64,000 nucleotides of DNA from Pseudoxanthomonas sp. z9 (GCF_006542425.1 NZ_VFID01000004.1:434001-498000), one strand, 5' to 3'. Shown: positions 45,356 through 56,364, counted from the first letter of the stretch. The notes: generated by a model from the sequence alone, not told the origin. Numbers and translations are program-made.

Positions 45356-46075
45356 TCAGCGCGGCTCCAGCACGCTGCGCAGGAACGGCACGGTGATTCG
45401 CCGTTGCGCCGCCAGTGACGCCCGGTCCAGTTGCTCGAACACCGCCACCAGCCGACCCAGATCGCGATCGGTGCGGCTCAGCAGCCAGTCGATGGCCGCA
45501 TCCTCCAGCACCAGGCCGCGTCGCTGCGCGCGTTCGCGCAACACCTCGCGGCGTCCGTCGTCATCCAGCGGCACCAGCATCACCCGCGTGCACTGCGACA
45601 GCCGCGAACGCAGATCCGGCAATACCAGCCCGAGTTCGGCGGGCACGTCGCGCGCGGTGTACAGCACGCGGATGCCGGCGGGACGCGCGCGGTTGTGGAA
45701 ATCGAACAGCGCGACCTCATCCTCGCGGTTGCCCGCAATCAAGTCCAACCCGTCCAGCGCCACCACGTCGTGTCCTTCCAGCGACTCCAGCGCTTCGCGC
45801 AGGCGGCCCGCGGCGGCGGCCATCGGCAGGAATGCCGCACGCGCGCCACCCTGTTCCGCATGCGCGCACAGCGCCAGCGACAGATGGGTCTTTCCGGTCC
45901 GCGGCGCGCCGCCCAGGTACAGCCAGTCGGTCGAGGTGCCCTCGGCCAGCGCGCGCAACTGCGCCAGTGCGCCTTCCGGCGCGCCGACGAAACTCTCGAA
46001 ACGCTGATCCGGCGGATAGCGCAAGGCCAGCGGCAGCTGTGGCGTCAGCCCGCCGGGAGACGAGGAACGGCTCAC
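45356..46075 (-). CDS. hda: DnaA regulatory inactivator Hda
   Basis: 239 residues. Hda couples the sliding clamp to hydrolysis of DnaA-ATP, which prevents re-initiation. The clamp-binding motif QLPLAL is at 13-18; the P-loop GGAPRTGKTH is at 55-64; Walker B-like VVALDGLDLI and the arginine-finger region LRSRLSQC are visible. GTG start. The PerM gene ends one base upstream. Confidence 0.92.
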   Translation of the reverse strand: MSRSSSPGGLTPQLPLALRYPPDQRFESFVGAPEGALAQLRALAEGTSTDWLYLGGAPRTGKTHLSLALCAHAEQGGARAAFLPMAAAAGRLREALESLEGHDVVALDGLDLIAGNREDEVALFDFHNRARPAGIRVLYTARDVPAELGLVLPDLRSRLSQCTRVMLVPLDDDGRREVLRERAQRRGLVLEDAAIDWLLSRTDRDLGRLVAVFEQLDRASLAAQRRITVPFLRSVLEPR

Positions 46076-46076
46076 G

Positions 46077-47246
46077 TCACTTGTCTTCCGTCTTCGGCCT
46101 GTCGCCGGCGTCCTCGTCCAGCGCGTTCTTGTCGACGTAGGAGTCGAGCAGGATGGTCGGATGGTCGCCCGCGTACAGCTTGCTCTGCGTGTAGCGCTCG
46201 TGCGCGTAGCGCAGCAGCACGTTGGCGACCGCCGCCACCGGCAGCGCCAGCAGCATGCCGAGGAAACCGAACAGCTGGCCGCCGGCCATGATCGCGAAGA
46301 TCACCGCCACCGGATGCAGGCCGATGCGATCACCGACAATGCGCGGCGTCAGCACGTAGCCTTCCAGCATCTGCCCGATCACGAACACCACCAGCACCAG
46401 CGCCACCAGGCTCCAGTCGCCGCCGGTCTGGACCAGCGCGGCGATCACGCCCAGCACGATGCCGGTGGCGGTGCCCAGGTACGGGACGAAACTGATCAGG
46501 CCGGCGATGATGCCGATCAGCAGGCCCAGCTTCAGCCCCACCACCGACAGGCCCACCGCGTAGATCGCGCCCAGCGCCAGCATCACCAGGAACTGGCCGC
46601 GCAGGAACGCGCCCAGCACGTCGTTGGATTCCAGCGCCAGCCGATCCACGGTGGCGACGTGGTCGCGCGGTATCAGCGCAGCCACGCGCTCGACCAGCTT
46701 GTCCCAGTCGCGCAGGAAGTAGAAAGTGAGGATCGGCAGCAGCACGATGTTGGCCACCCAGGCCATCATCGCGAAGCCCGAGCGCGACAGGTAGCCGAAG
46801 AACGTCGCCGCCACGCCACCGGCCTGCTGCCAGTGGCCGCGCAGCCATTCCATGATCCGGTCCGGATCCAGCCAGGCCACCAGTTCCAGCCCTGTGTGCT
46901 GTTCGATCCACGGCAGCGCGCGCTGCACGAACCAGTCCCGGTACTCCGGCAACGATTCCACCAGCGTCACGATCTGTCGTTCCAGCATCGGCACCAGGAT
47001 CAGCAGCGCCAGCACCAGCAACAGCAGCATCAGGGTGAACACCAGCACCACCGAGGTCGTGCGCGAGCGGCCGGTGCGTTCCAGCCGATCCACCCAGGGA
47101 TCGCCCAGCCACCCCAGCAACGCCGCGCACACGAACGGCGTCAGCACCGGGGCCAGCAGGTAGATCACCCAGCCGACGATGGCGGCGATCAGCAGCCATT
47201 GCCAGCGCCTCGCCAGCGTGCCGACCGGAGTGGAAGAAAGATCCAT
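46077..47246 (-). CDS. PerM/AI-2E-family transporter
   Basis: 389 residues, the PerM/AI-2E exporter family with about eight transmembrane helices and a central soluble stretch. Family hallmark: VPYLGTATGIVLGVIAAL and LGGQLFGFLGMLLALPVAA-like AGGQLFGFLGMLLALPVAA. Transported substrate unknown for most. The gene precedes hda, as in other gammaproteobacteria. Confidence 0.88.
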   Translation of the reverse strand: MDLSSTPVGTLARRWQWLLIAAIVGWVIYLLAPVLTPFVCAALLGWLGDPWVDRLERTGRSRTTSVVLVFTLMLLLLVLALLILVPMLERQIVTLVESLPEYRDWFVQRALPWIEQHTGLELVAWLDPDRIMEWLRGHWQQAGGVAATFFGYLSRSGFAMMAWVANIVLLPILTFYFLRDWDKLVERVAALIPRDHVATVDRLALESNDVLGAFLRGQFLVMLALGAIYAVGLSVVGLKLGLLIGIIAGLISFVPYLGTATGIVLGVIAALVQTGGDWSLVALVLVVFVIGQMLEGYVLTPRIVGDRIGLHPVAVIFAIMAGGQLFGFLGMLLALPVAAVANVLLRYAHERYTQSKLYAGDHPTILLDSYVDKNALDEDAGDRPKTEDK

Positions 47247-47277
47247 GTGAATGAACGTCCTGTGGATGCGGGTGGAG

Positions 47278-48360
47278 TTACTTCAGGCGGAACACCGGCG
47301 GTTCGCCCTCGCCGCCGATCAACGGGCTGTCGTCGCCCAGCATGCGGCGGAAACCGGACAGGCCGGAGATCAGCTCCAGATCCAGTTCCAGGGTGTCGCC
47401 GCTGGCGCGTACCGGGGTGATCCGGCGCACCACCGCCATCTTCTGCAGTTGCCCCATCAGGCGCAGGTAATCGTCGGTGTTGCGGATGCCGGCGAACATC
47501 ACCCGGTAGGTACCGGCCGGACCGGCGGTGCCGCGCTTGGCGTAGCGCTTGACCAGTGCATCGGCGGTGCCGTCCGCGCCCCCGGCCATGGCCCGGCGCG
47601 CGTCGGTGTCGCTGGTCGACCAGGTGGACAGGACCTTGCCGCCGTCGACGAACACCCAGTCGGCGGTCCAGCCGCCCTTGGCGCGGTAGAGCTTGCCGAT
47701 CAACTGCATCGGCGGGCTGTAGCGGGACGAGGCGCGGGCCACGGCGGCGGTGTCCTGGCGCCAGATCGCGCCCACCAGCGCCTGCTCGGCGGCGTTGCCG
47801 GCGGGCAGGCCCAGGCCGTAGCCGCGATCCTGCGCGCGACTGAGCAGGGGGCGCACCGCGTTGGCCTGCTGCAAACCGACCAGACGCGGGCCGCTGCCGT
47901 CGTTGATGGCCAGCCATACCACCGGCTTGGGCCGCGGCTGCGGCCAGACCGGCAGGCCGAGCACGGCGGCCATGCCGTCCACGCCTTCGGGATCGAAGCG
48001 GACGATCAGGGTGGTGCGGAAGGTCGGCGCGCCGCTAGGCGAGGTGCCCTGGTCCTGCCGGTAGTCGTAACTCTCGACCAGGTTGCGTGCGTTGCGCAAT
48101 TCCTGGCCCACGCCAGGCCGCCCGGTCACCGAGCGGTCACCGGACATCTTGGCCAGCACCTGGCCCAGCGCGCGCGCGAACGCGCCGTTGCGTTCGGCCT
48201 CACCCTGCCCGTTCACCGGCACCTCGGCCTCGTAGGTGCCGCGCGCGGCGGCGACGTCCCCCTCGGTCCGCAGCCCGCTCTGGGCCTGGGCCGGGATGGC
48301 CGTCCACGAGGCGGCCACCAGCGTGGCCGCGGCGAATACGAAAGCTCTCATCCAGCGCAT
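47278..48360 (-). CDS. DUF2066 exported protein
   Basis: 360 residues with a signal peptide ([26 protein letters not shown]). The body is DUF2066: [32 protein letters not shown]. Unknown function, usually found between purM and perM/hda in gammaproteobacteria, as here. The start at 48360 was chosen because it gives the signal peptide. Confidence 0.82.
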   Translation of the reverse strand: MRWMRAFVFAAATLVAASWTAIPAQAQSGLRTEGDVAAARGTYEAEVPVNGQGEAERNGAFARALGQVLAKMSGDRSVTGRPGVGQELRNARNLVESYDYRQDQGTSPSGAPTFRTTLIVRFDPEGVDGMAAVLGLPVWPQPRPKPVVWLAINDGSGPRLVGLQQANAVRPLLSRAQDRGYGLGLPAGNAAEQALVGAIWRQDTAAVARASSRYSPPMQLIGKLYRAKGGWTADWVFVDGGKVLSTWSTSDTDARRAMAGGADGTADALVKRYAKRGTAGPAGTYRVMFAGIRNTDDYLRLMGQLQKMAVVRRITPVRASGDTLELDLELISGLSGFRRMLGDDSPLIGGEGEPPVFRLK

Positions 48361-48499
48361 CGAGCGTCCCTGTGCTCCGCAAATCGAGGGAATTGTTGCC
48401 CGAATGGATGCCCAGCGCCAACGCCAGCCGTTCAGGGAACGTCCGAACCGGGCGCGGATTCCTTTAAAATCACGCGCCTTGCCCTTGCGACCCACCACC

Positions 48500-49549
48500 G
48501 TGACCCAGCCGACGCCTCCCGCCTCCACCCCGATGACCTACCGCGACGCGGGGGTCGACATCGACGCCGGCAACGAGGTGGTCGAACGCATCAAGCCGCT
48601 GGTCCGGCGCAGCTTCCGCCCCGAAGTGATGGGCGGCCTGGGCGGTTTCGGCGCGCTGTTCGACCTGTCGGGCAAGTACAAGGAGCCTGTGCTGGTGTCG
48701 GGCACCGACGGCGTGGGCACCAAGCTCAAGCTGGCCCAGCAGCTGAACCGCCACGACACCATCGGCATCGACCTGGTCGGCATGTGCGTCAACGACGTGC
48801 TGGTCCAGGGCGCCGAACCGCTGTTCTTCCTCGACTATTTCGCCACCGGCAAGCTGGACGTGGAGACCACGGTCGCGGTGGTCGGCGGTATCGCCAAGGG
48901 CTGCGAGCTGTCCGGCTGCGCGCTGATCGGCGGCGAGACCGCCGAGATGCCCGACATGTATCCGCCGGGCGAGTACGACCTGGCCGGCTTCACAGTCGGC
49001 GCGGTGGAAAAATCGAAACTGCTCGATGGTGCCAAGGTCCGCACCGGCGATCTGCTGATCGGCATCGCCTCCAGCGGCCCGCATTCCAACGGTTATTCAC
49101 TGATCCGGCGCATCTACGATCGCGCCGGTCGTCCGGGCGATCTGGATCTGGGCGGCGTGAAGCTGGTCGACGCGCTGATGGCCCCGACCCGCCTGTACGT
49201 CAAGCCGGTACTGGAACTGCTGAAGACGCACGACATGCATGCGATGGCGCACATCACCGGTGGCGGCCTGACCGAGAACATCATCCGTGTCATTCCCGAC
49301 GGCCTGGGCCTGCGCATCGACGCCACTGCCTGGACCCTGCCGCCGGTGTTCGACTGGCTGCAGCGCGAAGGCGCGGTGGAAAACAGCGAAATGTGGCGCA
49401 CCTTCAACTGCGGCATCGGCTTCGTGCTGGTGGTCGCGCCCGGTGAGGCCGCCGCGGTGGAAGCCGACCTGGCCCGCCTGCAGCTGCCGAACTGGCGCAT
49501 CGGTGAAGTGACCACCGCCGGCGGCGCCGAGCGCGTGTCCATCGGCTGA
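48500..49549 (+). CDS. purM: Phosphoribosylformylglycinamidine cyclo-ligase
   Basis: 349 residues from the GTG at 48500; an in-frame ATG lies at 48533. PurM makes aminoimidazole ribotide in purine synthesis. Typical blocks: [75 protein letters not shown] and [12 protein letters not shown]. The longer start matches the usual N-terminal length. Divergent from DUF2066; a TTTAAAAT near 48463 could be a -10. Confidence 0.93.
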   Translation: MTQPTPPASTPMTYRDAGVDIDAGNEVVERIKPLVRRSFRPEVMGGLGGFGALFDLSGKYKEPVLVSGTDGVGTKLKLAQQLNRHDTIGIDLVGMCVNDVLVQGAEPLFFLDYFATGKLDVETTVAVVGGIAKGCELSGCALIGGETAEMPDMYPPGEYDLAGFTVGAVEKSKLLDGAKVRTGDLLIGIASSGPHSNGYSLIRRIYDRAGRPGDLDLGGVKLVDALMAPTRLYVKPVLELLKTHDMHAMAHITGGGLTENIIRVIPDGLGLRIDATAWTLPPVFDWLQREGAVENSEMWRTFNCGIGFVLVVAPGEAAAVEADLARLQLPNWRIGEVTTAGGAERVSIG

Positions 49550-49554
49550 TCCCG

Positions 49555-50175
49555 ATGCAGCCCGGCAAGCGGATCGCCTTCGCTATGGCGCTGGCGATCT
49601 TCGCCCTCAGCTGGATCGCGCCGCGCTGGCCGTTCGAGCAGGCGCTGCACAGCAGCCTGACCGTGGTCGGGCTGGTCTGGCTGTGGCGCCATGACCGCCG
49701 CTGGCCGATGCGCACCTCGCACTTCGCCCTGATCTGCTTCTTCATCGCCCTGCACTGCATCGGCGCGCGCTGGCTGTATTCCAACGTGCCCTACGATGCG
49801 TGGGCGCACGCGCTGACCGGGCATACGCTGAGCGAACTGTTCGGCTGGCGACGCAATCATTTCGATCGCCTCATCCACCTGCTCTACGGCATCTGCTTCA
49901 CCCCGGCGGTGTGGCACTGGCTGCGCCAGCGCTGGCCGCTGGCGGCCGGCCAGGGCTTCGTCATCGCGGTGATGCTGATCATGTGCAGCAGCCTGCTGTA
50001 CGAATGGCTGGAATGGGCGATCGCGCTGGGACTCTCGCCGGAAGCCGCCGAGTCGTACAACGGCCAGCAGGGCGATGTCTGGGACGCCCACGCCGACATG
50101 CTGCTCGCCACCCTGGGCGCATTGGCGATGTGGCCGCTGATGCGGCGCGAACGCCGGGAACCGATCCATCCATGA
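49555..50175 (+). CDS. DUF2238 (YjdF-like) membrane protein
   Basis: 206 residues with about six membrane helices. Family motifs: YDAWAHALTGHTLSELFGWRRNHFDRLIHLLYG, LYEWLEWAIA and GDVWDAHADMLLATLGA. Function unknown. It is placed between purM and purN and overlaps purN by four bases, an uncommon insertion in this purine pair. Confidence 0.85.
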   Translation: MQPGKRIAFAMALAIFALSWIAPRWPFEQALHSSLTVVGLVWLWRHDRRWPMRTSHFALICFFIALHCIGARWLYSNVPYDAWAHALTGHTLSELFGWRRNHFDRLIHLLYGICFTPAVWHWLRQRWPLAAGQGFVIAVMLIMCSSLLYEWLEWAIALGLSPEAAESYNGQQGDVWDAHADMLLATLGALAMWPLMRRERREPIHP

Positions 50176-50840
50176 GCCAGAACCGCATCGCCATCCTGGT
50201 CTCCGGCCGCGGCAGCAACCTGCAGGCGTTGCTGGACGCCATCGACGCCGGCCGGCTGAATGCCGAAATCGTCGGCGTATTCTCCGACAAACCCAAGGCC
50301 GCCGCGCTGGAACGCGTGCCGGAACCGCTACGCTGGAGCACGGACGCGCGACGGTTTCCGGATCGCGCCGGCTTCGACGCGACGCTGGCCGACGCGGTGG
50401 AGGCGGTGGCGCCCGACTGGGTGATCTGCGCCGGCTACATGCGCATCCTCGGCGACGCGTTCATCGCCCGCTTCCGCGGCCGCCTGCTCAACATCCATCC
50501 GTCGTTGCTGCCGAAGTACCGCGGCCTGCACACCCACGCACGTGCCCTGGAAGCCGGCGATCGCGAGCATGGCGCGAGCGTGCACTGGGTGGTGCCGGAA
50601 CTGGATGCCGGGGCGGTGATCGCCCAGGCGGTGATTCCCGTGCTGCCGGACGACAGGCCCGAGGATCTGGCCGCCCGCCTGCTGCCGCGGGAACACGCGC
50701 TGCTGGCGGCGGTGGCGACGCTGGTGGTTTCCGGCCGTCTCACTGAACAGGGAGACGAGGCGTGGCTGGATGGTCAGCCCTTATTAAAACCCCTGTCCCT
50801 AGATTCTGCCGGTCAATTGACCCTCCCCTTCGCGACATGA
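50172..50840 (+). CDS. purN: Phosphoribosylglycinamide formyltransferase
   Basis: 222 residues. PurN transfers a formyl group from 10-formyl-tetrahydrofolate to GAR. SGRGSNLQALLDAI at the N-terminus and the catalytic region NIHPSLLPKYRGLHTHARALEAGDREHG with HWVVPELDAGAVIAQ are complete. It overlaps DUF2238 upstream and DUF3108 downstream by four bases. Confidence 0.93.
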   Translation: MSQNRIAILVSGRGSNLQALLDAIDAGRLNAEIVGVFSDKPKAAALERVPEPLRWSTDARRFPDRAGFDATLADAVEAVAPDWVICAGYMRILGDAFIARFRGRLLNIHPSLLPKYRGLHTHARALEAGDREHGASVHWVVPELDAGAVIAQAVIPVLPDDRPEDLAARLLPREHALLAAVATLVVSGRLTEQGDEAWLDGQPLLKPLSLDSAGQLTLPFAT

Positions 50841-51556
50841 CGCCGCTTCCGAACCGCGCACTGCTGCTGGCCACCCTGCTGCTGATCAGCGCCCCCGCGT
50901 GGGCGCTGGAGCCGTTCGTGGCCACCTATGACGCCTATCGCGCCGGCAAGCTGGCCGGCAGCGCGACCATGAAGGTGGCGCAGGTGGCCGGCGGCGACCG
51001 CTGGCAGGTCGATCTGGGCGTGCGCGGTACCCGCGGACTGGCCCGGCTGTCGGGACTGGATATCCAGCAGAGCACGCTGTTCGACACGGTCGGCGCGGAT
51101 TTCCGCCCGCTCAGCCAAGCCACGACCCAGAGCGCGCTTTTCACCGGCAAGAAAGTGGTCGGTGTCTATGATTGGACCGCGAAGTCGGCCCAATGGCAGG
51201 GTGACCTGAAGAAGAACCGGCGCGCGCCCGTGCCGCTGCAGCCCGGCGACATGAGCGCATTGCTGGTCAACCTGGCGGTCATCCGCGATGCCGAACCCGG
51301 TCGCCAGTTGCACTACCGGGTGGTCGATTTCGGCAAGACCCGCGACTATCAGTATGCGGTCGCGCCGCAGACCGAAATCGTCGCGGTGGACGATCTCAGC
51401 TACGACGCCATGCGGGTGGATCGCACCAATGGCGGCAACGACGAAACCATTTTCTGGGTGGCCCAGGGCGTGCCGACGCCGATTCGCATCCTCCAGCGCG
51501 AGGACGGCGAGGACAAACTGGATCTGCGCCTGGTCGAGTACCAAGGAGTACCGTAA
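50837..51556 (+). CDS. DUF3108 exported protein, copy 1
   Basis: 239 residues with a signal peptide (RALLLATLLLISAPAWALEP). DUF3108 beta-rich periplasmic protein: PFVATYDAYRAGKLAGSATM, GVYDWTAKSAQW, PGDMSALLVNLAVIRD. Function unknown; the domain often occurs next to purN. The ATG at 50837 overlaps the purN stop. Followed by a second copy. Confidence 0.83.
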   Translation: MTPLPNRALLLATLLLISAPAWALEPFVATYDAYRAGKLAGSATMKVAQVAGGDRWQVDLGVRGTRGLARLSGLDIQQSTLFDTVGADFRPLSQATTQSALFTGKKVVGVYDWTAKSAQWQGDLKKNRRAPVPLQPGDMSALLVNLAVIRDAEPGRQLHYRVVDFGKTRDYQYAVAPQTEIVAVDDLSYDAMRVDRTNGGNDETIFWVAQGVPTPIRILQREDGEDKLDLRLVEYQGVP

Positions 51557-51559
51557 GCC

Positions 51560-52249
51560 ATGAAAAAAATGCCTTTCCTCCACTTCCGAATTCCGGCGCT
51601 GGCCCTGCTGCTGGCGGCCGCCATCGCGCCTGCCTGGGCCGTCGATGCCTTCACCGCCCAGTACCAGGCCAGCGCCCTGGGCATGCTCGGCGAAGGCCAG
51701 ATGAGCGTTGCCCCGCAGGGCAACAATCGCTGGCAGTACAGCCTGAGCATCCGCAACCAGTTGGTCGATCTGAGCCAGAAGACCGTATTCGACGAACAGA
51801 ACGGCCGTCTGCGCCCGCTGTCCAGCAGCGACAGTTCGCGCATCCTGGTCAAGAAGAAATCGGTCGACACGGTCTACGACTGGAGCAAGTCGCAGGCCAC
51901 CTGGACCGGCGACATCAAGCCGGACCGCGCCGGGCCGCTCAAGCTGCAGCCGGGCGACATGGATGCGCTGCTGGTCAACCTGGCGATCGTGCGCGACGTT
52001 GCCGCCGGCAAGCCGCTGCGCTACCGGATGGTCGAAAACGGCCGGGCCAAGCCGATGACCTACCAGATCGCCGGCAAGGAGCAGATCACGGTGGCTGGCA
52101 AATCCCAGCAGGCCACCAAGGTGATCCGCACCGACGGAAACAAGCAGATGATCGTCTGGGTCGTGCCCGACATGCCCGTGCCGGCACGCATCCTGCAGCG
52201 CGAGAACGGCCAGGACTCCATCGACCTGACCATCAAGTCCTGGCGCTGA
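51560..52249 (+). CDS. DUF3108 exported protein, copy 2
   Basis: 229 residues, paralogue of the preceding protein: signal peptide (FRIPALALLLAAAIAPAWAV), then AFTAQYQASALGMLGEGQM, VYDWSKSQATWTGDIK, PGDMDALLVNLAIVRD. Both share the same order of motifs. Tandem duplication. A terminator follows. Confidence 0.83.
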   Translation: MKKMPFLHFRIPALALLLAAAIAPAWAVDAFTAQYQASALGMLGEGQMSVAPQGNNRWQYSLSIRNQLVDLSQKTVFDEQNGRLRPLSSSDSSRILVKKKSVDTVYDWSKSQATWTGDIKPDRAGPLKLQPGDMDALLVNLAIVRDVAAGKPLRYRMVENGRAKPMTYQIAGKEQITVAGKSQQATKVIRTDGNKQMIVWVVPDMPVPARILQRENGQDSIDLTIKSWR

Positions 52250-52265
52250 GCCTGGACTGGGAAGC

Positions 52266-52296
52266 AAAAAAAGCCCGGCGATGCCGGGCTTTTTTC
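52266..52296. terminator. Bidirectional rho-independent terminator
   Basis: Perfect stem AAAAAAGCCCGGC / GCCGGGCTTTTTT with GAT loop. Serves both the DUF3108 gene and the convergent EF-hand gene. Confidence 0.93.
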
Positions 52297-52313
52297 TCGC
52301 AGTTGCTCCGCCG

Positions 52314-52640
52314 TTACTTCTTGGCGCCGGCTTCGGCTTCGTCGGCCACCGTGGTCCGGCAGTCCACCCGGATCGACTGGCCGTTGCCGCGCCAGGCGTA
52401 GGAACGGCATTCACGCCGGCCTTCGGTCTGCTTCTCCACCACCACCGCGTAGAAGGCCTGCATGATTTCCTGCTCGGTGACGGTGCCGTCGCCGTTCCAG
52501 TCCATGTCCTTGTTGGAAATGCCGCTGGTGCCTGCGGCGCCGGTGAAGTGCAGGTAAGCCAGAATCGCCAGCAGCAAGGCGAAAAACACCAGCAGGGCCT
52601 TGCGCCGGGGCGAGAGACGGGTGCGCTTGGTTGTCGACAT
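52314..52640 (-). CDS. Membrane-anchored EF-hand protein
   Basis: 108 residues. A single transmembrane helix (LLVFFALLLAILAYLHF) places the C-terminal part outside. One EF-hand calcium loop at 47-58 (DWNGDGTVTEQE) is intact. Two later cysteines (RECRSYAW, VDCRTT) may form a disulfide. No known function; follows murA in the same direction. Confidence 0.8.
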   Translation of the reverse strand: MSTTKRTRLSPRRKALLVFFALLLAILAYLHFTGAAGTSGISNKDMDWNGDGTVTEQEIMQAFYAVVVEKQTEGRRECRSYAWRGNGQSIRVDCRTTVADEAEAGAKK

Positions 52641-52650
52641 CGTGGCGTGC

Positions 52651-53925
<1,275 letters not shown>

Positions 53926-53982
53926 TCACTCGAATGGGATGAGGGTGACGGGAAGATCTGATTGAAGAGAGGAGCACCCGGC

Positions 53983-54405
53983 TCATTCGCCGGGACGGGT
54001 CCGGTGCTGCTCGGCGTCGTCGTGGATGTCGTACCACTCCGCCCTGGAACCGACAAAGATGTGCATCGATGGCCCGGCCGACAAGGGGGTATCCAGCGTT
54101 CCCACCCGCAGCCGCAGCATGTCCGGCATGGCGTCGCGGCGACTGTACAACGGCGATGCGCAGCGCCGGCAGAACATCCGGTGGACGCCGGGCGAGGATT
54201 CGTAGCCGGCCAGCCATTCCGCGCCTTCCAGCAACTCGAAATCACCGGTGGCGATCGGCACCACCGCCTGGAACGCCGAACCGTTGGCCTTGCGGCAGCG
54301 CGAGCAGTGGCAGACCACCATCGCCCCCGGTTCGCCGCGCACCTGGTAGCGGATGCCTCCGCACAGGCAACTGCCGGAGAGCGCGGGAGCCGATGGCGCG
54401 GTCAT
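53983..54405 (-). CDS. GFA-family (CENP-V-like) zinc protein
   Basis: 140 residues. Zinc-binding cysteines C13/C15 (GSCLCGG), C32/C34/C37 (VCHCSRCRK) and C79/C82 (FCRRCASPL) fit the GFA fold, related to glutathione-dependent formaldehyde-activating proteins. The actual reaction is often unknown. Lies between bolA and murA. Confidence 0.87.
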   Translation of the reverse strand: MTAPSAPALSGSCLCGGIRYQVRGEPGAMVVCHCSRCRKANGSAFQAVVPIATGDFELLEGAEWLAGYESSPGVHRMFCRRCASPLYSRRDAMPDMLRLRVGTLDTPLSAGPSMHIFVGSRAEWYDIHDDAEQHRTRPGE

Positions 54406-54410
54406 CCGGC

Positions 54411-54638
54411 TTATTTGCCGTCCGGGGTGACCGTCTTCAGGGCCAGCGCATGGATGGCGCCTCCCATCAGATCGCCCAGGGTGGCATAGACCATCCGGTG
54501 CCGGGCCAGCGGCAACTTGCCGCGGAAGGCTTCCGCCACCACCGTCGCCTCGAAGTGCACGCCGTCCTCGCCCTCGACCTGCGCCTGCGCGCCGGGGAGG
54601 CCGGATTCGATGAGTTTACGGATGGTTTCGGCGTCCAA
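54411..54638 (-). CDS. BolA-family protein (IbaG-like)
   Basis: 75 residues from a TTG at 54638. AGGA eight bases upstream decides this start; an ATG nearby is out of frame. The BolA fold is clear: VEGEDGVHFEATVVAEAFRGKLPLARHRMVYATLGDLMGGAIHALALKT, with the conserved His. IbaG/BolA proteins pair with monothiol glutaredoxins in Fe-S trafficking. Position next to murA is conserved. Confidence 0.85.
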   Translation of the reverse strand: MDAETIRKLIESGLPGAQAQVEGEDGVHFEATVVAEAFRGKLPLARHRMVYATLGDLMGGAIHALALKTVTPDGK

Positions 54639-54691
54639 CGGGCATTTCCTAATAAAATGGCCGCCTATTCTACTCCCGGCACGGCGCGCGC

Positions 54692-55696
54692 ATGCCCCAC
54701 ACGCTTCCCCACAACCCGGCCGTGCAGGACGCCCAACTGGCCGCCAGCGGGCGACGCGTGATCGACATCGAGGCACAGGCGCTGACCGCGCTGGCCAGCC
54801 GGCTCGATGGCAGCTTCTCCACGGCCTGCCAGGCGATCCTGGCCAGCCGCGGCCGGGTCGTGGCGACCGGCATGGGCAAGTCCGGGCATATCGCCCGCAA
54901 GATCGCCGCCACCCTCGCCTCCACCGGCACCCCGGCCTTCTATGTGCATCCCGGCGAAGCCGGGCACGGCGATCTGGGCATGATCACCGACGCCGACGTG
55001 GTGCTGGCGATCTCCTATTCCGGCGAATCGGACGAGTTGCTGATGCTGCTGCCGGTGCTCAAGCGCCAGGGCAACACCGTCATCGCCATGACCGGCAGGC
55101 CCGGTTCCACGCTGGCGCGCGAATCCAGCCTGCACCTGGACGTGAGCGTGCCGGCCGAAGCCTGCCCGCTCGACCTGGCTCCGACCAGCAGCACCACCGC
55201 GACCCTGGCGATGGGCGACGCGCTGGCGGTGGCCCTGCTGGAAGCCCGAGGCTTCACCGCCGACGACTTCGCCCGCTCCCATCCGGCCGGCAGCCTCGGC
55301 CGCCGCCTGCTGCTGCACATCACCGACGTCATGCACGCCGGCGCCGACGTGCCGAGGGTCGGCGAGGACGCCACCCTCAGCGAAGCGCTGGTGGAAATGA
55401 GCCGCAAGCGCCTGGGCATGACCGCGGTGGTCGACGCCGAGGGGCGCCTGGCCGGACTGTTCACCGATGGCGACCTGCGCCGGACCCTGGACAATCCCGG
55501 GCTGGACATCCGCCATGCGCGCATCGCCGAGCTGATGACCCGCCGGCCCAAGACCATCGGCGCGGACCAGTTGGCCGTGGAAGCGGCCCGGATGATGGAA
55601 ACCCATAAAATCAGCGGCTTGATCGTGGTCGACGCTGAACAACGGCCGGTCGGAGCCCTTAACATTCATGACCTGTTGCGCGCGCGCGTGGTCTAA
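54692..55696 (+). CDS. kdsD: D-arabinose-5-phosphate isomerase
   Basis: 334 residues, KpsF/GutQ family: a SIS sugar-isomerase domain (GMGKSGHIARKIAATLASTGTP, SYSGESDELL) followed by two CBS domains (from about residue 205). It turns ribulose-5-phosphate to arabinose-5-phosphate, the first step of Kdo synthesis. Start at the ATG 54692, divergent from bolA. Confidence 0.93.
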   Translation: MPHTLPHNPAVQDAQLAASGRRVIDIEAQALTALASRLDGSFSTACQAILASRGRVVATGMGKSGHIARKIAATLASTGTPAFYVHPGEAGHGDLGMITDADVVLAISYSGESDELLMLLPVLKRQGNTVIAMTGRPGSTLARESSLHLDVSVPAEACPLDLAPTSSTTATLAMGDALAVALLEARGFTADDFARSHPAGSLGRRLLLHITDVMHAGADVPRVGEDATLSEALVEMSRKRLGMTAVVDAEGRLAGLFTDGDLRRTLDNPGLDIRHARIAELMTRRPKTIGADQLAVEAARMMETHKISGLIVVDAEQRPVGALNIHDLLRARVV

Positions 55697-55818
55697 GGGG
55701 CGCTGATATCCGGAAGGGGTTGCCGGGAATCGCCATTCCCGTCCTTCCGGTCCCTTCCACCGCACCGCGCCGCGTGCCCCGTTCACGGCTCCCCGACTCC
55801 CTCCTTCCAGCAGACACC

Positions 55819-56364
55819 ATGCCCCTGTCCCACCTCGCCGACATCGACGATGCCCTGATTGCCCGCGCCCGCCAGGTGCGGCTGGCCTGCTTCGACGTCG
55901 ACGGCACGCTGACCGACGGGCGCCTGTTCTACGACGACGAGGGCCGGGAATCCAAGGCGTTCCACATCCACGACGGCCAAGGGCTGGTGCTGCTGCGCCG
56001 GGCCGGCATCGAAGTGGCCCTGATCACCGCCCGCCACAGTCCCGCCGCCGAACGCCGCGCGCGCGAACTGGGCGTGCGCATCCACGCCGGAGTCAAGGAC
56101 AAGCTGGCCCAGGTCGACGCCCTGTGCGCCGAACTGGGGCTGGAACGCACCCAGGTGGCCTTCATGGGCGACGATCTGCCGGACCTGCCGCCACTGCGCG
56201 CGGTCGGGCTGGCGATCGCCCCGGCCGACGCCCACGTCTGGACCGCCCGCCACGCCCATTGGCGCACCCGCGCCCGCGCCGGCCGTGGCGCCGCCCGCGA
56301 GGCCTGCGACCTGCTGCTGGGTGCGCAGGGTCAGGCCGCCGGCCTGTGGGAAGGCATCGCATGA
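55819..56364 (+). CDS. kdsC: 3-deoxy-D-manno-octulosonate 8-phosphate phosphatase
   Basis: 181 residues, HAD-family. D26 and D28 (FDVDGTLTDG) are catalytic; FMGDDLPDLP is the metal motif. Removes phosphate from Kdo-8-phosphate. The ATG at 55819 is preferred to an upstream in-frame start. A 7-bp hairpin (CGGGAAT/ATTCCCG near 55722) lies in the gap after kdsD. Overlaps lptC. Confidence 0.92.
   Translation: MPLSHLADIDDALIARARQVRLACFDVDGTLTDGRLFYDDEGRESKAFHIHDGQGLVLLRRAGIEVALITARHSPAAERRARELGVRIHAGVKDKLAQVDALCAELGLERTQVAFMGDDLPDLPPLRAVGLAIAPADAHVWTARHAHWRTRARAGRGAAREACDLLLGAQGQAAGLWEGIA

Noticed and set aside
48361..48499. Purine riboswitch before purM
   Set aside because: No aptamer core pattern could be recognised in the short divergent gap; only a possible -10 element.
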